A DNA stretch of 64,000 bases from CAYYFX01 sp046330135 (GCA_046330135.1 JAXLTI010000004.1:248001-312000), one strand, 5' to 3'; counted from the first letter of the stretch, positions 40,661 through 50,295 are shown. Numbers and translations: made by a program. Notes: a model not told the origin generated them from the letters alone.

Positions 40661-41677
40661 ATGACGCGGCCCTTCGACGTGTCCGTCGAGCCCCTGGATC
40701 GCGACGTCTTCGACGCCGCGGAGCTGGTCGCGCTCCACCCGCCTCTCTTGTGGAACCCGAACAAGCGCGTCGTCTTCCAGGTCGCCTGCCCGCGCGGTTC
40801 TTCGGCTCGCGGCCGCATCTCGTATTCGCAGTGGCCGGCGATGCCGCTGCCGGAATCCGCGGACCTGCGGCGCGCGTCGCAGCTCGTCGAGGCGCGCGCC
40901 GACGTCTACGACTACGCGCCCGCGATGACGGACCCGCGAGCGGTCGAGTGGCACGTGAACTTCGCGGACCCGCACCTCTTCGTGGCGTACGGCTCGGGCC
41001 TCTTCGCGCAGGACGAGATGCAGGTGGCGGAGCATCCGGCGCTGGGCTCGCTCAAGGAAGCGCTCGAGGCGCGGCGGTGTCCGGTGCGGACGGTGGCGGG
41101 CGGCCGCCCCACGCCGGTGCTCGTGATGGGAGTGGAGCGGCGCTGCCGCGTGGACACGGCGCCGAACGCCGCCGAGGGACGCCCCCACGGCCTCTACGGC
41201 AACGCCTTCGCAGCGGCGGCTCCGGAGGACGTGCGCCGGGCGACCGCGCGCATCGATCCGCCCACCGTCACGAACCTCATCGCGATGGCGGCGCCGGCCG
41301 GCGGCCGCGGTCGTTATCTGGCGCAGACGATCGAGAGGATCCTCATCACCGCACTCACCGCGTTCCGCGCGGCCGTGATGGAATCGGATCGCAGTCGGGA
41401 TGGCGCGGGCCCGGTGGCGGTGCACACCGGGTTCTGGGGCTGCGGCGCGTTCGGCGGCGACCGCGTCCTGATGGCGCTCCTCCAGATGATCGCGGCGCAG
41501 ATGGCGGAGGTGGATCGCCTCGTGTTCCATGCGGTGAGCGCCGCCGGCGTGAAGACGCTCGAAACCGCGCGGGCACGCGCCGCAGAGGCGCTCGGCGGGT
41601 CGACGCTCCCCACGGCGGAGCTGATCGAGCGCATCGAGGCGCTCGGCTTCACGTGGGGCGTCAGCGACGGGAACTGA
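40661..41677 (+). CDS. Poly(ADP-ribose) glycohydrolase (PARG)-like protein
   Basis: A 338-residue protein with two regions matching the PARG macrodomain fold. At residues 99-121, VNFADPHLFVAYGSGLFAQDEMQ aligns with the PARG signature (GGG, 6-8 residues, QEE) and retains Gln117 and the final Glu119. At residues 255-266, HTGFWGCGAFGG matches the PARG ATGNWGCGAFGG segment. The glycine triplet is changed to YGSG and the middle Glu to Asp, so activity is not certain. If active it would remove ADP-ribose chains from proteins. It is divergent from the M28 peptidase gene. Confidence 0.7.
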   Translation: MTRPFDVSVEPLDRDVFDAAELVALHPPLLWNPNKRVVFQVACPRGSSARGRISYSQWPAMPLPESADLRRASQLVEARADVYDYAPAMTDPRAVEWHVNFADPHLFVAYGSGLFAQDEMQVAEHPALGSLKEALEARRCPVRTVAGGRPTPVLVMGVERRCRVDTAPNAAEGRPHGLYGNAFAAAAPEDVRRATARIDPPTVTNLIAMAAPAGGRGRYLAQTIERILITALTAFRAAVMESDRSRDGAGPVAVHTGFWGCGAFGGDRVLMALLQMIAAQMAEVDRLVFHAVSAAGVKTLETARARAAEALGGSTLPTAELIERIEALGFTWGVSDGN

Positions 41678-41774
41678 GCGCGCGCCGCTTGCCGCGGCGC
41701 TGCCCGATCGATACTCTGCGAGCCCCGAGAAGCGGCGGCCCGCCCCTGCCGCCGCGCCGAGCGGAGGCCCGTCG

Positions 41775-42257
41775 ATGTCGATCTCGCCCGAGATGTTGAG
41801 ACACGCGCTGGCCACCCTGGCGTACCGCGCGGCGAAGTCGCTGCGCGGGGCGCCGGAGGGCTTCGCCGACTACCGGCCCACGCCGGGGAAGCGCTCGCCG
41901 GTGGAGATCCTCGCGCACATGGGCGATCTCATGGATTGGGGACTGTCCATCACGCGCGGCAAGCCCGCGTGGAACGAAGCGAAGCCGAAGCCCTGGGACC
42001 AGGAGATCGCGCGCTTCTTCGCGGCGGTGACGGCTTGGGATCGGGTCCTCGCCGGCCTCGCCACGATGGAGGCGCCGGCGGATCGCATCTTCCAGGGACC
42101 GATCGCCGACGCGTTCACGCACGTCGGGCAGATCAGTCTCCTGCGGCGCTTGGCCGGATCGCCGGTGCGCGGCGAGAGCTACAACCTGGCGCCGATCGAG
42201 ATCGGGCAGACGCAGTTCGAGCAGCCGCCGCCGCGCGAGGGCGCGGAGTTCGACTGA
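41775..42257 (+). CDS. DinB-like four-helix metal-binding protein
   Basis: A 160-residue helical protein of the DinB/YfiT type. The likely metal ligands are the His of EILAHMGDLMDW near residue 48 and the His of DAFTHVGQISLLRRLAGSPV near 116; the latter stretch is the most recognisable part of the family. Some relatives are thiol-dependent transferases, but no substrate can be named here. It follows the PARG-like gene by about 100 bases in the same direction. Confidence 0.75.
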   Translation: MSISPEMLRHALATLAYRAAKSLRGAPEGFADYRPTPGKRSPVEILAHMGDLMDWGLSITRGKPAWNEAKPKPWDQEIARFFAAVTAWDRVLAGLATMEAPADRIFQGPIADAFTHVGQISLLRRLAGSPVRGESYNLAPIEIGQTQFEQPPPREGAEFD

Positions 42258-42260
42258 GCG

Positions 42261-43709
42261 CTACGGAGCGGGCGGCGCGACGCGCCGGAACCGCTCCGTG
42301 CGCGTGAGGTCCGGTCCCGGTCCGCGGGGCACCCAGCCGCGCGCCTCGCGCGTGACCACCATCGTCCCGTCCTCGAGCACGCGGCCGCGCAGCACGAGGA
42401 GCGCGGCGATGCCGCGGAAGAACGGAAGCCCCCACTCGAGCGCGCCGTCCGCCGTGACCTGAATGACCGGGTGATCCCCTTCGTCCCACTCGCCGTCCGG
42501 GGCCTGCATGCGGTCGCGGACGACGATCGTGTCGGAGGAAGCGCGGATCTCCACTTCGTGCGCCTGCGGCGCGTCGATCGCCGTCCAGCGGCCGAGGAAC
42601 GCCGCCGCCTCGCGCGGGGAGGGCCGCCGAGCGGGAATCACCAGCGGGACGAAGCTCGCGGGCTGCGGCATTGCGCGCTCCTTCGCCAGCTTCGCGCGCA
42701 TCTCCCGCGTGTCGTCGGACGCCCCGAGCGCTTTCTCCATGCGGTCCAGCACCGCTTGCGCGTCGTCGAAGAAGCGGCTGTCGAGGGACATGCGGAAGAC
42801 CTGCGCGAAGGCCTGCGCGGGGATCGGCACGGCGTAGCCCACGCGCGCGGCGAGGGAGTCGTATCTCGCGAGCATCGCGATCGGCCGCGTGCCCGGCCGC
42901 CATTCGGCCGGCTCGAAGTCGGCGAACATTCCGCGGAGCCCCTGCATCATGCCCGAGAGAGCCATGCTGGCGTGGGTCTCTCCCGTCGTTTCGAAGCGCC
43001 GCACCATGGGCTTCGTGCCGCCCCACTGCGTGGTGTCCACACCGGCGAACGGGGTGTTCACCAGCATCACGCGGGCTCGTCGCGCGGCAGGCTGGCCGAG
43101 CGTGGCGCGGGCATCCTCCACCTCCCGACCGCCGTTCCACCATACGGAGGGCTCCATCACGAGGTAGCCGGTGAACAACTCCGGTCGCTTCGCGAGGGCG
43201 TACAAGGCGAAGAGCCCGCTGAGGGAGTGACCCGAGATCACGCGGAGGGGCGCGGTGCGATACGCCCCGTCCAGGTGCGGGATCAGCTCGTCCGCCAGGA
43301 ATGTGAGGAACCGGTCCGCGCCCCCGGCCGTTCGCGCTTCCGGCGGCGGCCGGAACCCGGGGACCGGCGCAGGCGTCATGTCGCGCATGCGGTCGGTGTT
43401 CCGCACGCCGACCACGATCATCGGCGGCAGCTGCGAGGTGAAGGCGTAGAAGCGCGTGACCGCGACCGCCGCCTCGTGCTCGAACTCCCCGTCGAGGACC
43501 ACGAGGACCGGATAGCGCCGATCGCCGCTCGCGACGTAGTCGTCGGGGAGCGAGACGTCGACGACGCGCGTCTCGCCCAGGACCTTCGACGGGATCCGGA
43601 ACGTGCGACCGAGCTCGATGGGCGTGCCGGCGTCCGTCTGCGCGAGGCCCGGCGCAGCGACCGCGAGACCGAGGACGCCGCCCGCCAGCGCAACGAGGCT
43701 CGCCTTCAC
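42261..43709 (-). CDS. Exported alpha/beta-hydrolase esterase (Fes/IroE-like fold)
   Basis: A 482-residue protein with a signal peptide (ASLVALAGGVLGLAVAAPGLAQ). The esterase domain contains RYPVLVVLDGEFEHEAAV near residue 65 and the nucleophile motif SGHSLSGLFALYAL near 160. A C-terminal beta-rich domain of about 100 residues (AAFLGRWTAIDAPQAHEVEIRASSDTIVV) resembles lipocalin-like or DUF3471 extensions. GTG at 43709 with GGGGGTG ahead gives a clean signal peptide. The substrate is unknown; siderophore or other esters are possible. Confidence 0.75.
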   Translation of the reverse strand: MKASLVALAGGVLGLAVAAPGLAQTDAGTPIELGRTFRIPSKVLGETRVVDVSLPDDYVASGDRRYPVLVVLDGEFEHEAAVAVTRFYAFTSQLPPMIVVGVRNTDRMRDMTPAPVPGFRPPPEARTAGGADRFLTFLADELIPHLDGAYRTAPLRVISGHSLSGLFALYALAKRPELFTGYLVMEPSVWWNGGREVEDARATLGQPAARRARVMLVNTPFAGVDTTQWGGTKPMVRRFETTGETHASMALSGMMQGLRGMFADFEPAEWRPGTRPIAMLARYDSLAARVGYAVPIPAQAFAQVFRMSLDSRFFDDAQAVLDRMEKALGASDDTREMRAKLAKERAMPQPASFVPLVIPARRPSPREAAAFLGRWTAIDAPQAHEVEIRASSDTIVVRDRMQAPDGEWDEGDHPVIQVTADGALEWGLPFFRGIAALLVLRGRVLEDGTMVVTREARGWVPRGPGPDLTRTERFRRVAPPAP

Positions 43710-43983
43710 GACACCCCCGAGAGATGGCGGGAAACGGAACGCGCCGCGCAATGAAGCTCCCGGGGAGCGTTGCCCGCAAGGTCCACGGGATCGACGCACG
43801 CTCTCGTGGGAGGACGGCCGCGTCCGGGGGGACGAGCGCTCGCCCGGCGACGGACGTGCAGAAGGGCGCCGCGGCTCAGCGTCCGCAGCGCCCTGCTTCC
43901 GTTCGCGAGCCGGGCCGCTCTCAGGTCACCACCCGCGCCCCGGGATGCGGCCATTCCGCCGCGACCTCTCGGCCGCGACGGCG

Positions 43984-44775
43984 CTATTTCGCCGCGACGG
44001 TAACGCTCAAGGGTGCCGTCGTGCGCACGCTCAGCGCCTGGCCGGCGGCCAGCTCGACTTCGTCCCCTTTGGTCGCGAGCACGAGGGCCGTTCCGGCCCC
44101 CGCGCCGATGGCCGTGCCGATGAGGGCGCCCTTCTTGCCCTTGGCGAGTCCGCCGACGAGCGCGCCGGCGAGTCCGCCCCCGGCGATCTTCGCCGCGTCG
44201 CCCTTCGCCTCGCCCTTGGCCTGCAGGCTCACGGGGTCGGCGGAGATCGTGTGCGCCATGCCCTGCGAGTCGTCGATCTGCTGGAAGGCGAGCGTCATCT
44301 GGGCGCGGCCCTTGATCCGGCCAGACGCCTGGACGTCCTGCAGCACGCCGTGAATCTGGGCACCGGCGGGGATGACGGTCTTCCCTTCGACGACGATCGG
44401 CTCGGTCGTGGTCGCGACGAAGGAATCGCCGTCCTTGGCCGTCGCCGTGCTGAGCGGGGTCACCAGCGAAGCGCTCACGCTCGTGCCGGCGGGGACGGTG
44501 AGCGTCACGACGGCGGGCGCGGCCTTGGGCCGGGGGGTCGCGCTCGCTCGCACGTCCGTCTTGGGCTTGGGCGCGGGGGCCACCGGCTCCGCCTTCTTGA
44601 TCATCGTGTCGGCGCTCGCCGGCTGCGCCGCGGGGGGCGCAGGCGCGGGCGCGGCGCTCGCAAGCTCGTCCTTCTTGGATCCGGTGTCGGTGCTCGCGCG
44701 CTGGTTGTTGCACCCGGGGGCGACGACCGCGACCAGCAGGAGCAGCATTCCGACTCGACTGGCGTGTCCGATCAT
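43984..44775 (-). CDS. Probable lipoprotein with glycine-zipper segment
   Basis: A 263-residue protein whose N-terminus MIGHASRVGMLLLLVAVVAPGC resembles a lipoprotein signal, with Cys at about residue 22. An Ala/Pro/Lys-rich linker of about 70 residues follows. A beta-rich domain comes next (VTLTVPAGTSVSASLVTPL, VIPAGAQIHGVL), then a glycine zipper (GGGLAGALVGGLAKGKKGALIGTAIGAGAG near 200-230). Such proteins usually sit in the outer membrane or periplasm. ATG at 44775 is preferred to an upstream frame extension. Confidence 0.65.
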   Translation of the reverse strand: MIGHASRVGMLLLLVAVVAPGCNNQRASTDTGSKKDELASAAPAPAPPAAQPASADTMIKKAEPVAPAPKPKTDVRASATPRPKAAPAVVTLTVPAGTSVSASLVTPLSTATAKDGDSFVATTTEPIVVEGKTVIPAGAQIHGVLQDVQASGRIKGRAQMTLAFQQIDDSQGMAHTISADPVSLQAKGEAKGDAAKIAGGGLAGALVGGLAKGKKGALIGTAIGAGAGTALVLATKGDEVELAAGQALSVRTTAPLSVTVAAK

Positions 44776-45008
44776 TTGGACCTCCCGACTCCTGACCGAG
44801 TGAGGCGGCGGCGCGCCGCAGAGCGCATCGCGCATCTCATCTCGAACTGGCGGACTGGCGGCCCGCCTCGCCTTCGCATTCGGCCGAACGGACCGATCGA
44901 TGCACCGAGCTCGGTGGCATCATGCCACACATGTCGGCCGGGATTGAGCCAACGTTGATTCCCGAGGGGGAGGTGCCCGGAAGCCGGGCGAGAGAAGGGC
45001 GGAGGCGC

Positions 45009-45950
45009 CTAGGACCGGGCCGCCGCCACGCTTCCGAACCCCTCGAGCATCGCGGCCATCTCGTGCTGCACGGCCTCGAGGATCCTCTCCATCTTGGCGA
45101 GGTCCGAGAGGCGGAGATCCAGGAAGACCTGCTCCAGGTTGAACGAGACGCCGTCGTGCACGTCGCCAATGCCCAGGTGCCGGCAGACGAGGTTCGCGGC
45201 GTAGAGGAGCCTCTGCGAAGGCGTCGACTGGGACTCGCCGGCGTAACGCGAGTGCAACCGGGCGCCGTCGACGATGGGCGTCGGCATGCCCCACTGCTCG
45301 AGGACGTAGGCGCCGATCTCCTCGTGGAGCTGGGAAAGCACGATCTCCACCATCTCCTCGCCGAGCGGCCGGTTCTGGTTCTTCTTCTCGTACTCGGTGA
45401 TCGTGTTGACCAGCGTGGGCTTCCCGGTGTCGTGAAGAAGGCCGACGAGGAACGCCGCCGGCCGCTCGATGCCGGTCACGCGCGACAGCGCCTCGCACGC
45501 GATGGCCGAGCCGAGGGACAACCGCCACGACTGCTCGAGCAGCTCGCGATACGCGCGCGCGGGGAACACCTTCGTCTGAACGGACTCGGTGAAGACGATG
45601 TTGCAGACGGTCTTCATGCCGAGTCGCGTCAGCGCCGCCTCGAGGCCCTCCACGTGTGCCGAACCGCCGTAGGCCGCGGAGTTCGCGATGCTCAGCACGC
45701 GGGCCGCGAGGCCCGGGTCGCCCATGATGGCCTTGGTGACCTCGCCGACCGGCGCGTTCGGGTTCTGCGCGAGCTGGAGGATGCGGCCGGCCACCTGCGG
45801 GAGGCGCGGGATGACCAGCGTGCCGGACTGCACCTTGCCGCGGATGGAGGTCCGGATCGCGTCCACGAGGCTGTCGTCCATCCCGTAGGACGAGCCGTCG
45901 ATGTTGTAGACGACGTTCGCCGGGCCCTTGAAGTACTTCCGCTTTTCCAT
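45009..45950 (-). CDS. HDOD-domain signalling protein
   Basis: A 313-residue protein whose main part is an HDOD domain (IPRLPQVAGRILQLAQNPNA near residue 47, IMGDPGLAARVLSIANSAAYG near 75, then FLVGLLHDTGKPTL near 167). HDOD proteins are HD-like domains that usually lack phosphodiesterase residues and act as regulators in stress or motility signalling. An HD pair (LLHD) is visible here, so activity cannot be excluded. It stands alone, with 170-230 base gaps either side holding nothing I recognise. Confidence 0.85.
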   Translation of the reverse strand: MEKRKYFKGPANVVYNIDGSSYGMDDSLVDAIRTSIRGKVQSGTLVIPRLPQVAGRILQLAQNPNAPVGEVTKAIMGDPGLAARVLSIANSAAYGGSAHVEGLEAALTRLGMKTVCNIVFTESVQTKVFPARAYRELLEQSWRLSLGSAIACEALSRVTGIERPAAFLVGLLHDTGKPTLVNTITEYEKKNQNRPLGEEMVEIVLSQLHEEIGAYVLEQWGMPTPIVDGARLHSRYAGESQSTPSQRLLYAANLVCRHLGIGDVHDGVSFNLEQVFLDLRLSDLAKMERILEAVQHEMAAMLEGFGSVAAARS

Positions 45951-46121
45951 CGCCGTGGCGCCATCCTGGCGTTGATTTGCGCATCCTTGCGGAAGGCGCC
46001 TGCCGGCCGGAGTATTCGCCGGAAGGGCCGTCGATTGGGTTTCGACGACCGACGACTCCGTCTTGAGGTGCCGGGGAGCCGGCCGGCGCGCAAGTGCAAC
46101 TGCGGCGAGGCGGTGTCCTGC

Positions 46122-47981
46122 CTAGCGGCTCGGGTGCGGCGCGAGGGCGCTCGCGCGCTCCCGCAGCCTGGCGGCCTCCGCGGCGTTGCCGGACTGCTCC
46201 TCGAGCTTCGCCAGCTCTTCGAGGGGCTCGGGTCGCGCAGGCGCCACCTGGATGGCGTGCGTCAGGTAGCGACGCGCGTCCTCGGCCCGCCCGATGCTTC
46301 GCGAGAGGACTCCCGCGCTCAGGAGGAGCGGGAACGCCTCGGGGTTCGAGCGAAGGCCTTCTTCGAGCGTCTGGATCGCCTCCGACTGCTCGCCTCCTTG
46401 GAAGCGCAGGATCGCGAGGTTCGCCCAGGCGGTGGGATTGCGCGGATCGATCTCCACGGCGCGGCGGTAGTAGGTCTTCGCCATCGCCGCGTCGCCGAGC
46501 GTGCGCCAGCAGTTCGCGAGCTGGAAGACGGCCGTGGGGTTGTCCGGATCCGCGCCGTACGCGGCCTGGAGCTTCGGAAACGCGTCGCGCGGCTGACCTT
46601 CCAGAAGCAGCGAGATGCCTTCGTCGAGCGCCCGCACCGCGTCCAGCAGCTCGTTCGGATCCTTCTTCGCGTCGAACGTCCCGCCTTGCGAGGCCACGTA
46701 GCCCAAGGAGGCCAGCTTCTCCTTCGCTTCGCTGTCGAGGTCCTTCGTGGCCGCGACGTTCGGCGCTTCCTCCACATCCGCGATCTTCCCGCGCAGGTCC
46801 TTCGCCACGTCCGGGTGCTCTCCGATCACGTTGCGTCGCTCGGCCGGGTCGGCGACGCGATCGAAGAGCTGCGGGTGCGGTCCCTCGAGGTACGCCCACC
46901 GATCGTCGCGCCAGGAGAAGAGCGGGCTCCACCGGTAGTGGAGCATCGAGTAGTAGGTCTCCGCGTAGGCGCCGTCCTCGGGCTTCGCCGAAAGAAGCGA
47001 CGTGCCGTCCCCCCGGGGCATCGGCTCCACGCCGAGCGCTTCGAGCACCGTGGGCGCGATCTGCGTGTAGAGCGTCACGCCGGGGTGGAACCCGTGGAGC
47101 TGCTTCGACAGCGCGCTCCCTTCCGGCGCCGCGAAGCCGAGGAGACCGTGCACCGTCTCCTGATGAAGAATGATGCCGTGCTGCAGCTCGCCGTGATCGC
47201 CGAGGCCTTCGCCGTGGTCGGAGACGAGGACCACGAGCGGCCGGCGCCCCGCCTCCGCGAGACCACGCAGCATCCGGCCGAGCTGGAGATCCACCTCGCA
47301 GAGCTCCCGCTCGTAGTTGCTCGCCACGGGCATCCGCCTCCACGCCGCCGGCGGGGCGTACGGGAAGTGCGCATCGTAGAAGTGCGTCCAGAGGAACACC
47401 CGATCCCCCGGCGCGACGCCGCTCACCCACGCGAGGGCCCGATCCACCACCTGGCGCGCCGGCCGCTCGGCGTAGTAGCTCTCCACGGAGGGATCCGGGC
47501 CGAGGTCCTCGTCGAAGGTGGCGAAGCCCTGGCCGAAGCCGAAGCGCTTCTTCAGCGGGAAGGCGGCGATGAACGCACCCGTGCGGAAGCCGTGCTCGCT
47601 CAGATGCTCGGCGAGCGTGGTGACCGAATCCGGAAGCGGGAAGAGCGCGTTGTCCCGCACGCCGTGGTGGTAGGGCTGCAGCCCGGTGAGGATCGTGGAG
47701 TGGGAGACGCCGGTGAGCGGCGCCGGGGCGAACGCGTTGTCCGCGAGGAGCGCGGAGCGGAGCGCGCGATCGATGGAAGGCGTGAGCCCGTCCGGGTTGC
47801 CGTAGCAGCCGGCCCGGTCCGCGCGGAACGTGTCGAGCGTGACGAGGAGGAGGTCGCGCGGCGGGCCCGTCTCCTGCGGGGGGGCGGGCGCGGGCTTCTT
47901 CCCGCCGCACGACGCGGCGAGAATCAGCACGGCGAGCGAGCCGAGCGCGCGGATCCACCGGTGGTCTCGACGCGATCTCAA
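46122..47981 (-). CDS. Sulfatase-family lipoprotein with C-terminal TPR domain
   Basis: A 619-residue protein. A lipoprotein signal (ALGSLAVLILAASC, Cys near residue 24) is followed by an alkaline-phosphatase-fold sulfatase domain. Metal ligands are in LLLVTLDTFRADRAG and LVVLVSDHGEGLGDHGE, and the active-site region is VSHSTILTGLQPYHHG. The nucleophile position is Ser rather than the Cys-x-Pro-x-Arg formylglycine signature, so it is not a standard modified sulfatase. From residue about 430 there are three to four TPRs. I use TTG at 47981 because GAGAGG lies 8 bases ahead and it leaves a clean lipoprotein signal. Confidence 0.75.
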   Translation of the reverse strand: MRSRRDHRWIRALGSLAVLILAASCGGKKPAPAPPQETGPPRDLLLVTLDTFRADRAGCYGNPDGLTPSIDRALRSALLADNAFAPAPLTGVSHSTILTGLQPYHHGVRDNALFPLPDSVTTLAEHLSEHGFRTGAFIAAFPLKKRFGFGQGFATFDEDLGPDPSVESYYAERPARQVVDRALAWVSGVAPGDRVFLWTHFYDAHFPYAPPAAWRRMPVASNYERELCEVDLQLGRMLRGLAEAGRRPLVVLVSDHGEGLGDHGELQHGIILHQETVHGLLGFAAPEGSALSKQLHGFHPGVTLYTQIAPTVLEALGVEPMPRGDGTSLLSAKPEDGAYAETYYSMLHYRWSPLFSWRDDRWAYLEGPHPQLFDRVADPAERRNVIGEHPDVAKDLRGKIADVEEAPNVAATKDLDSEAKEKLASLGYVASQGGTFDAKKDPNELLDAVRALDEGISLLLEGQPRDAFPKLQAAYGADPDNPTAVFQLANCWRTLGDAAMAKTYYRRAVEIDPRNPTAWANLAILRFQGGEQSEAIQTLEEGLRSNPEAFPLLLSAGVLSRSIGRAEDARRYLTHAIQVAPARPEPLEELAKLEEQSGNAAEAARLRERASALAPHPSR

Positions 47982-48110
47982 CTCACGGACCTCTCGGGCT
48001 TCGGGGCGCGCGGAGCGCAGCTCGTGCGCTGCTCTCGTCGCAGGGCTGGCGTCCGGAGAACGAAGGACGATAGCGCCCCGCCCAGGGGCGGGCAAGCGAG
48101 AGGGGTCGGG

Positions 48111-48677
48111 TCAGCCCAGCTTCAGGATGACCTCTTCGAACTCCTCCACCGCTTCTCGGGGAACGTCGCCGGGCTCGGCGGGAACGTCGATGCTCCCGAG
48201 CTCCTCGTCCGAGATCGTGAAGCCGCACTTCTCCAGGACCCGGATCGACGCCACGTTGTGCTTCGCGACGCGCGCGTACATCGGCCGCGTGCGGTCGTGA
48301 CCGAGGAACGCCGCCAGCGCCTTCGTGGCGATGCCCCGGCCCCAGTACTCCCGGCCGATCCAGTAGCCGACCTCGCGGACTCCCGCGCGTACGAAGCTCG
48401 CCACGTTCCCGGCCAGGGCGCCGTCCACGAGCACCGCCTTCGTGACGACCGCGCGGTCGCCCAGGATCTTCTTCCAGTGCGGCAGGAAGGCGTCCCACTC
48501 CCGTCTCGGGAAGGCGGCCATCCGGGCCGCCACCGGGTCATGCTGATGCTCGTAGAGAATGGGAAGGTCGGCCTCCGTCACGTCGCGGAGGATGACGCTC
48601 GCCGCGGGTCCGCCCCTTTCCCTCGGTGCGACGCCTTCCCCTCGCCCCGATGCTCCGGATCCGTCGCCTCGCCTCAT
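48111..48677 (-). CDS. GNAT-family N-acetyltransferase (RimJ/RimL type)
   Basis: A 188-residue acetyltransferase. The core begins VILRDVTEADLPILYEHQHDP, contains the acetyl-CoA-binding stretch REVGYWIGREYWGRGIATKAL and ends with HNVASIRVLEKCGF. An acidic C-terminal tail of about 35 residues follows. The first 25 residues are low complexity, so the true start may be further in. The ATG at 48677 lies two bases after the metallophosphoesterase stop, so they form an operon. The target amine is unknown. Confidence 0.8.
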   Translation of the reverse strand: MRRGDGSGASGRGEGVAPRERGGPAASVILRDVTEADLPILYEHQHDPVAARMAAFPRREWDAFLPHWKKILGDRAVVTKAVLVDGALAGNVASFVRAGVREVGYWIGREYWGRGIATKALAAFLGHDRTRPMYARVAKHNVASIRVLEKCGFTISDEELGSIDVPAEPGDVPREAVEEFEEVILKLG

Positions 48678-48679
48678 GT

Positions 48680-49453
48680 TCACGGGCCTTCGCCCTCGTA
48701 CTCCGCGACGGCATCGTCCGCGTGGGGCCGTCCGCTCTCGCGATAACGGCGGATCAGCTCGGCCGTGTCGAAGGGCACGCGGCGGAACTCCAGCCCGGTG
48801 CCGGAGGATTCGAGCGTCAGCACCGCGTACTCCGCCCAAGGATCCACGCGGAAGTGCTCCTCGGGCTGGTGCTGAGCGTACGCCAAGCCCACGCTTCCGG
48901 GATTGAAGAAGAAGCCGCCACCCACGCGGCGAATCTGCTGCAGGTGCGTGTGTCCGCCCGCGAGAATCGTCCCGGCGTGGCCCCCGGCCTGCTTCTCGGC
49001 GTGGGCGCCGAGCAGGCGTTGGACCTCATCCTCCGGCGTGGTCGGGAGGATGACGTCGTCGAAGGACGACGGTGAGCCGTGGAAGCAGAGCAGCCGCCGG
49101 CCGCCCCGGTTCACGGTCACGGTGGGCGCGAAACGGGCGATGAAGGCGCGGTCCTGTTCCGAGAGCTGCGCGAGCGACCACTCGCGCACGGCCTGCATCT
49201 TCACGAGGCGCTCCGGGGCGATGTTCTCCTGCCGGGTCGTGGCGCCCGAGAGCAGCCACGCGTCCGCGTTGCCCATGACCACGGGGCAGGCGATCTCGCG
49301 CAGGCGCGCCACGACGTCGGCGGGCTGCGGGCCGCCCTGGACCGCGTCGCCGAGGCAGACGATGGCATCCACGCTCTGGCGCGGGATGTCGGCGAGGACG
49401 GCGTCGAGGGCCACGCCGTTGCCGTGGATGTCCGAAAGGACGGCGATTCGCAT
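48680..49453 (-). CDS. Calcineurin-like metallophosphoesterase (YfcE-type)
   Basis: A 257-residue phosphoesterase with the full metal-binding set: DIHGN at residue 8, LGDAVQGG near 34, GNADAW near 60, FHGSPSS near 123 and GGHTH near 165. Such enzymes hydrolyse phosphodiesters or nucleotides in the cytoplasm with Mn or Fe. It is the first gene of a pair with the acetyltransferase, with a two-base gap. Confidence 0.9.
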   Translation of the reverse strand: MRIAVLSDIHGNGVALDAVLADIPRQSVDAIVCLGDAVQGGPQPADVVARLREIACPVVMGNADAWLLSGATTRQENIAPERLVKMQAVREWSLAQLSEQDRAFIARFAPTVTVNRGGRRLLCFHGSPSSFDDVILPTTPEDEVQRLLGAHAEKQAGGHAGTILAGGHTHLQQIRRVGGGFFFNPGSVGLAYAQHQPEEHFRVDPWAEYAVLTLESSGTGLEFRRVPFDTAELIRRYRESGRPHADDAVAEYEGEGP

Positions 49454-49477
49454 GACGGCGCTGCAGGGCCGCCGCGC

Positions 49478-50191
49478 TCAGACCACCGCGTCGAGCGGCA
49501 TGTCCCGGTACTTCGAGCTCTGCAGCGCCGCGATCATCGACGTCATCTTGTGCTTCGTGAGCACGTCCATCGCGCCCCCGGAGTACGTGATCACGATGAC
49601 CTTCCCGTAGTGCACTCCGATGGAGCCCACCACGTCCTGACCGAGGCGGAAGTTCGCGCCGCGCACGCGGTAGCCGAGGGCTGCAGCGTCCTGCGCCGCC
49701 TGGATCGGGTGCATCGCGGCGCTGGCCACGGTGCCGAGCGTGCGGAGCGCGATCGTGCCGAGCCCGATCGTGGCGGCTACCTCACCGACGTTGCGCGAGA
49801 CGAGCCCCACGCCGGGGGCGTTGAACGTGATGAACGGCAGCCGCAGCCGGTTGCCCACGATCTGGGCGATCGCGCCGCCGAGCGAGTGCCCGCAAACCGA
49901 CACCTGCGAGTTCGGCGGAATGGTGGTGGAGCCCACGAAGTCCATCGCGCTGCTGTACTGGTAGGTGTTCATGCCGACGCCGAGCTTCACGTCGGCCACC
50001 ACGTCGCGGCCCTGGCTGGTTCCCTTGAATGCGAAGACGACGTCGGCGCCGCTGCGGAAGGCGGCGCCCTGGAATGCGTCGGTGACGCCCGAGCCGCTCT
50101 TCTTGAAACCGAGCCGACTCCAGCCCGGAACCTGCGGGTCGTCGTCGTAGACGGCGTCGGACATCTTCGCGTAGGTCATCACGGTCGCCAT
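49478..50191 (-). CDS. Class 3 lipase-like alpha/beta-hydrolase
   Basis: A 237-residue hydrolase with the nucleophile elbow VCGHSLGGAIAQIVGN near residue 125, preceded by VFAFKGTSQGRDVVADV, both typical of fungal-type class 3 lipases and relatives. A hydrophobic Gly/Ala segment (AATIGLGTIALRTLGTVASAA) follows the Ser elbow. No signal peptide is seen from ATG 50191, which has GGAGG ahead. A pair of 14-bp palindromes 31 bp apart lies 105-149 bases upstream. Confidence 0.78.
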   Translation of the reverse strand: MATVMTYAKMSDAVYDDDPQVPGWSRLGFKKSGSGVTDAFQGAAFRSGADVVFAFKGTSQGRDVVADVKLGVGMNTYQYSSAMDFVGSTTIPPNSQVSVCGHSLGGAIAQIVGNRLRLPFITFNAPGVGLVSRNVGEVAATIGLGTIALRTLGTVASAAMHPIQAAQDAAALGYRVRGANFRLGQDVVGSIGVHYGKVIVITYSGGAMDVLTKHKMTSMIAALQSSKYRDMPLDAVV

Positions 50192-50295
50192 GGGAGGCCT
50201 CCGACAGAGCGGGGAGGAAACCCCGCCGGGGAGGCGCGTGTCAACGCCGGCCCGGAGCACCGCTTCCACGTCCGATGGCCTCGGCTCCCGGAGAA

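Noticed and set aside
41903..42300. Long open frames opposite and overlapping many genes (for example the minus-strand frames across the DinB-like and transporter genes)
   Set aside because: They are antisense or shifted translations of strong genes, rich in Arg/Pro/Ala, with no domain content.
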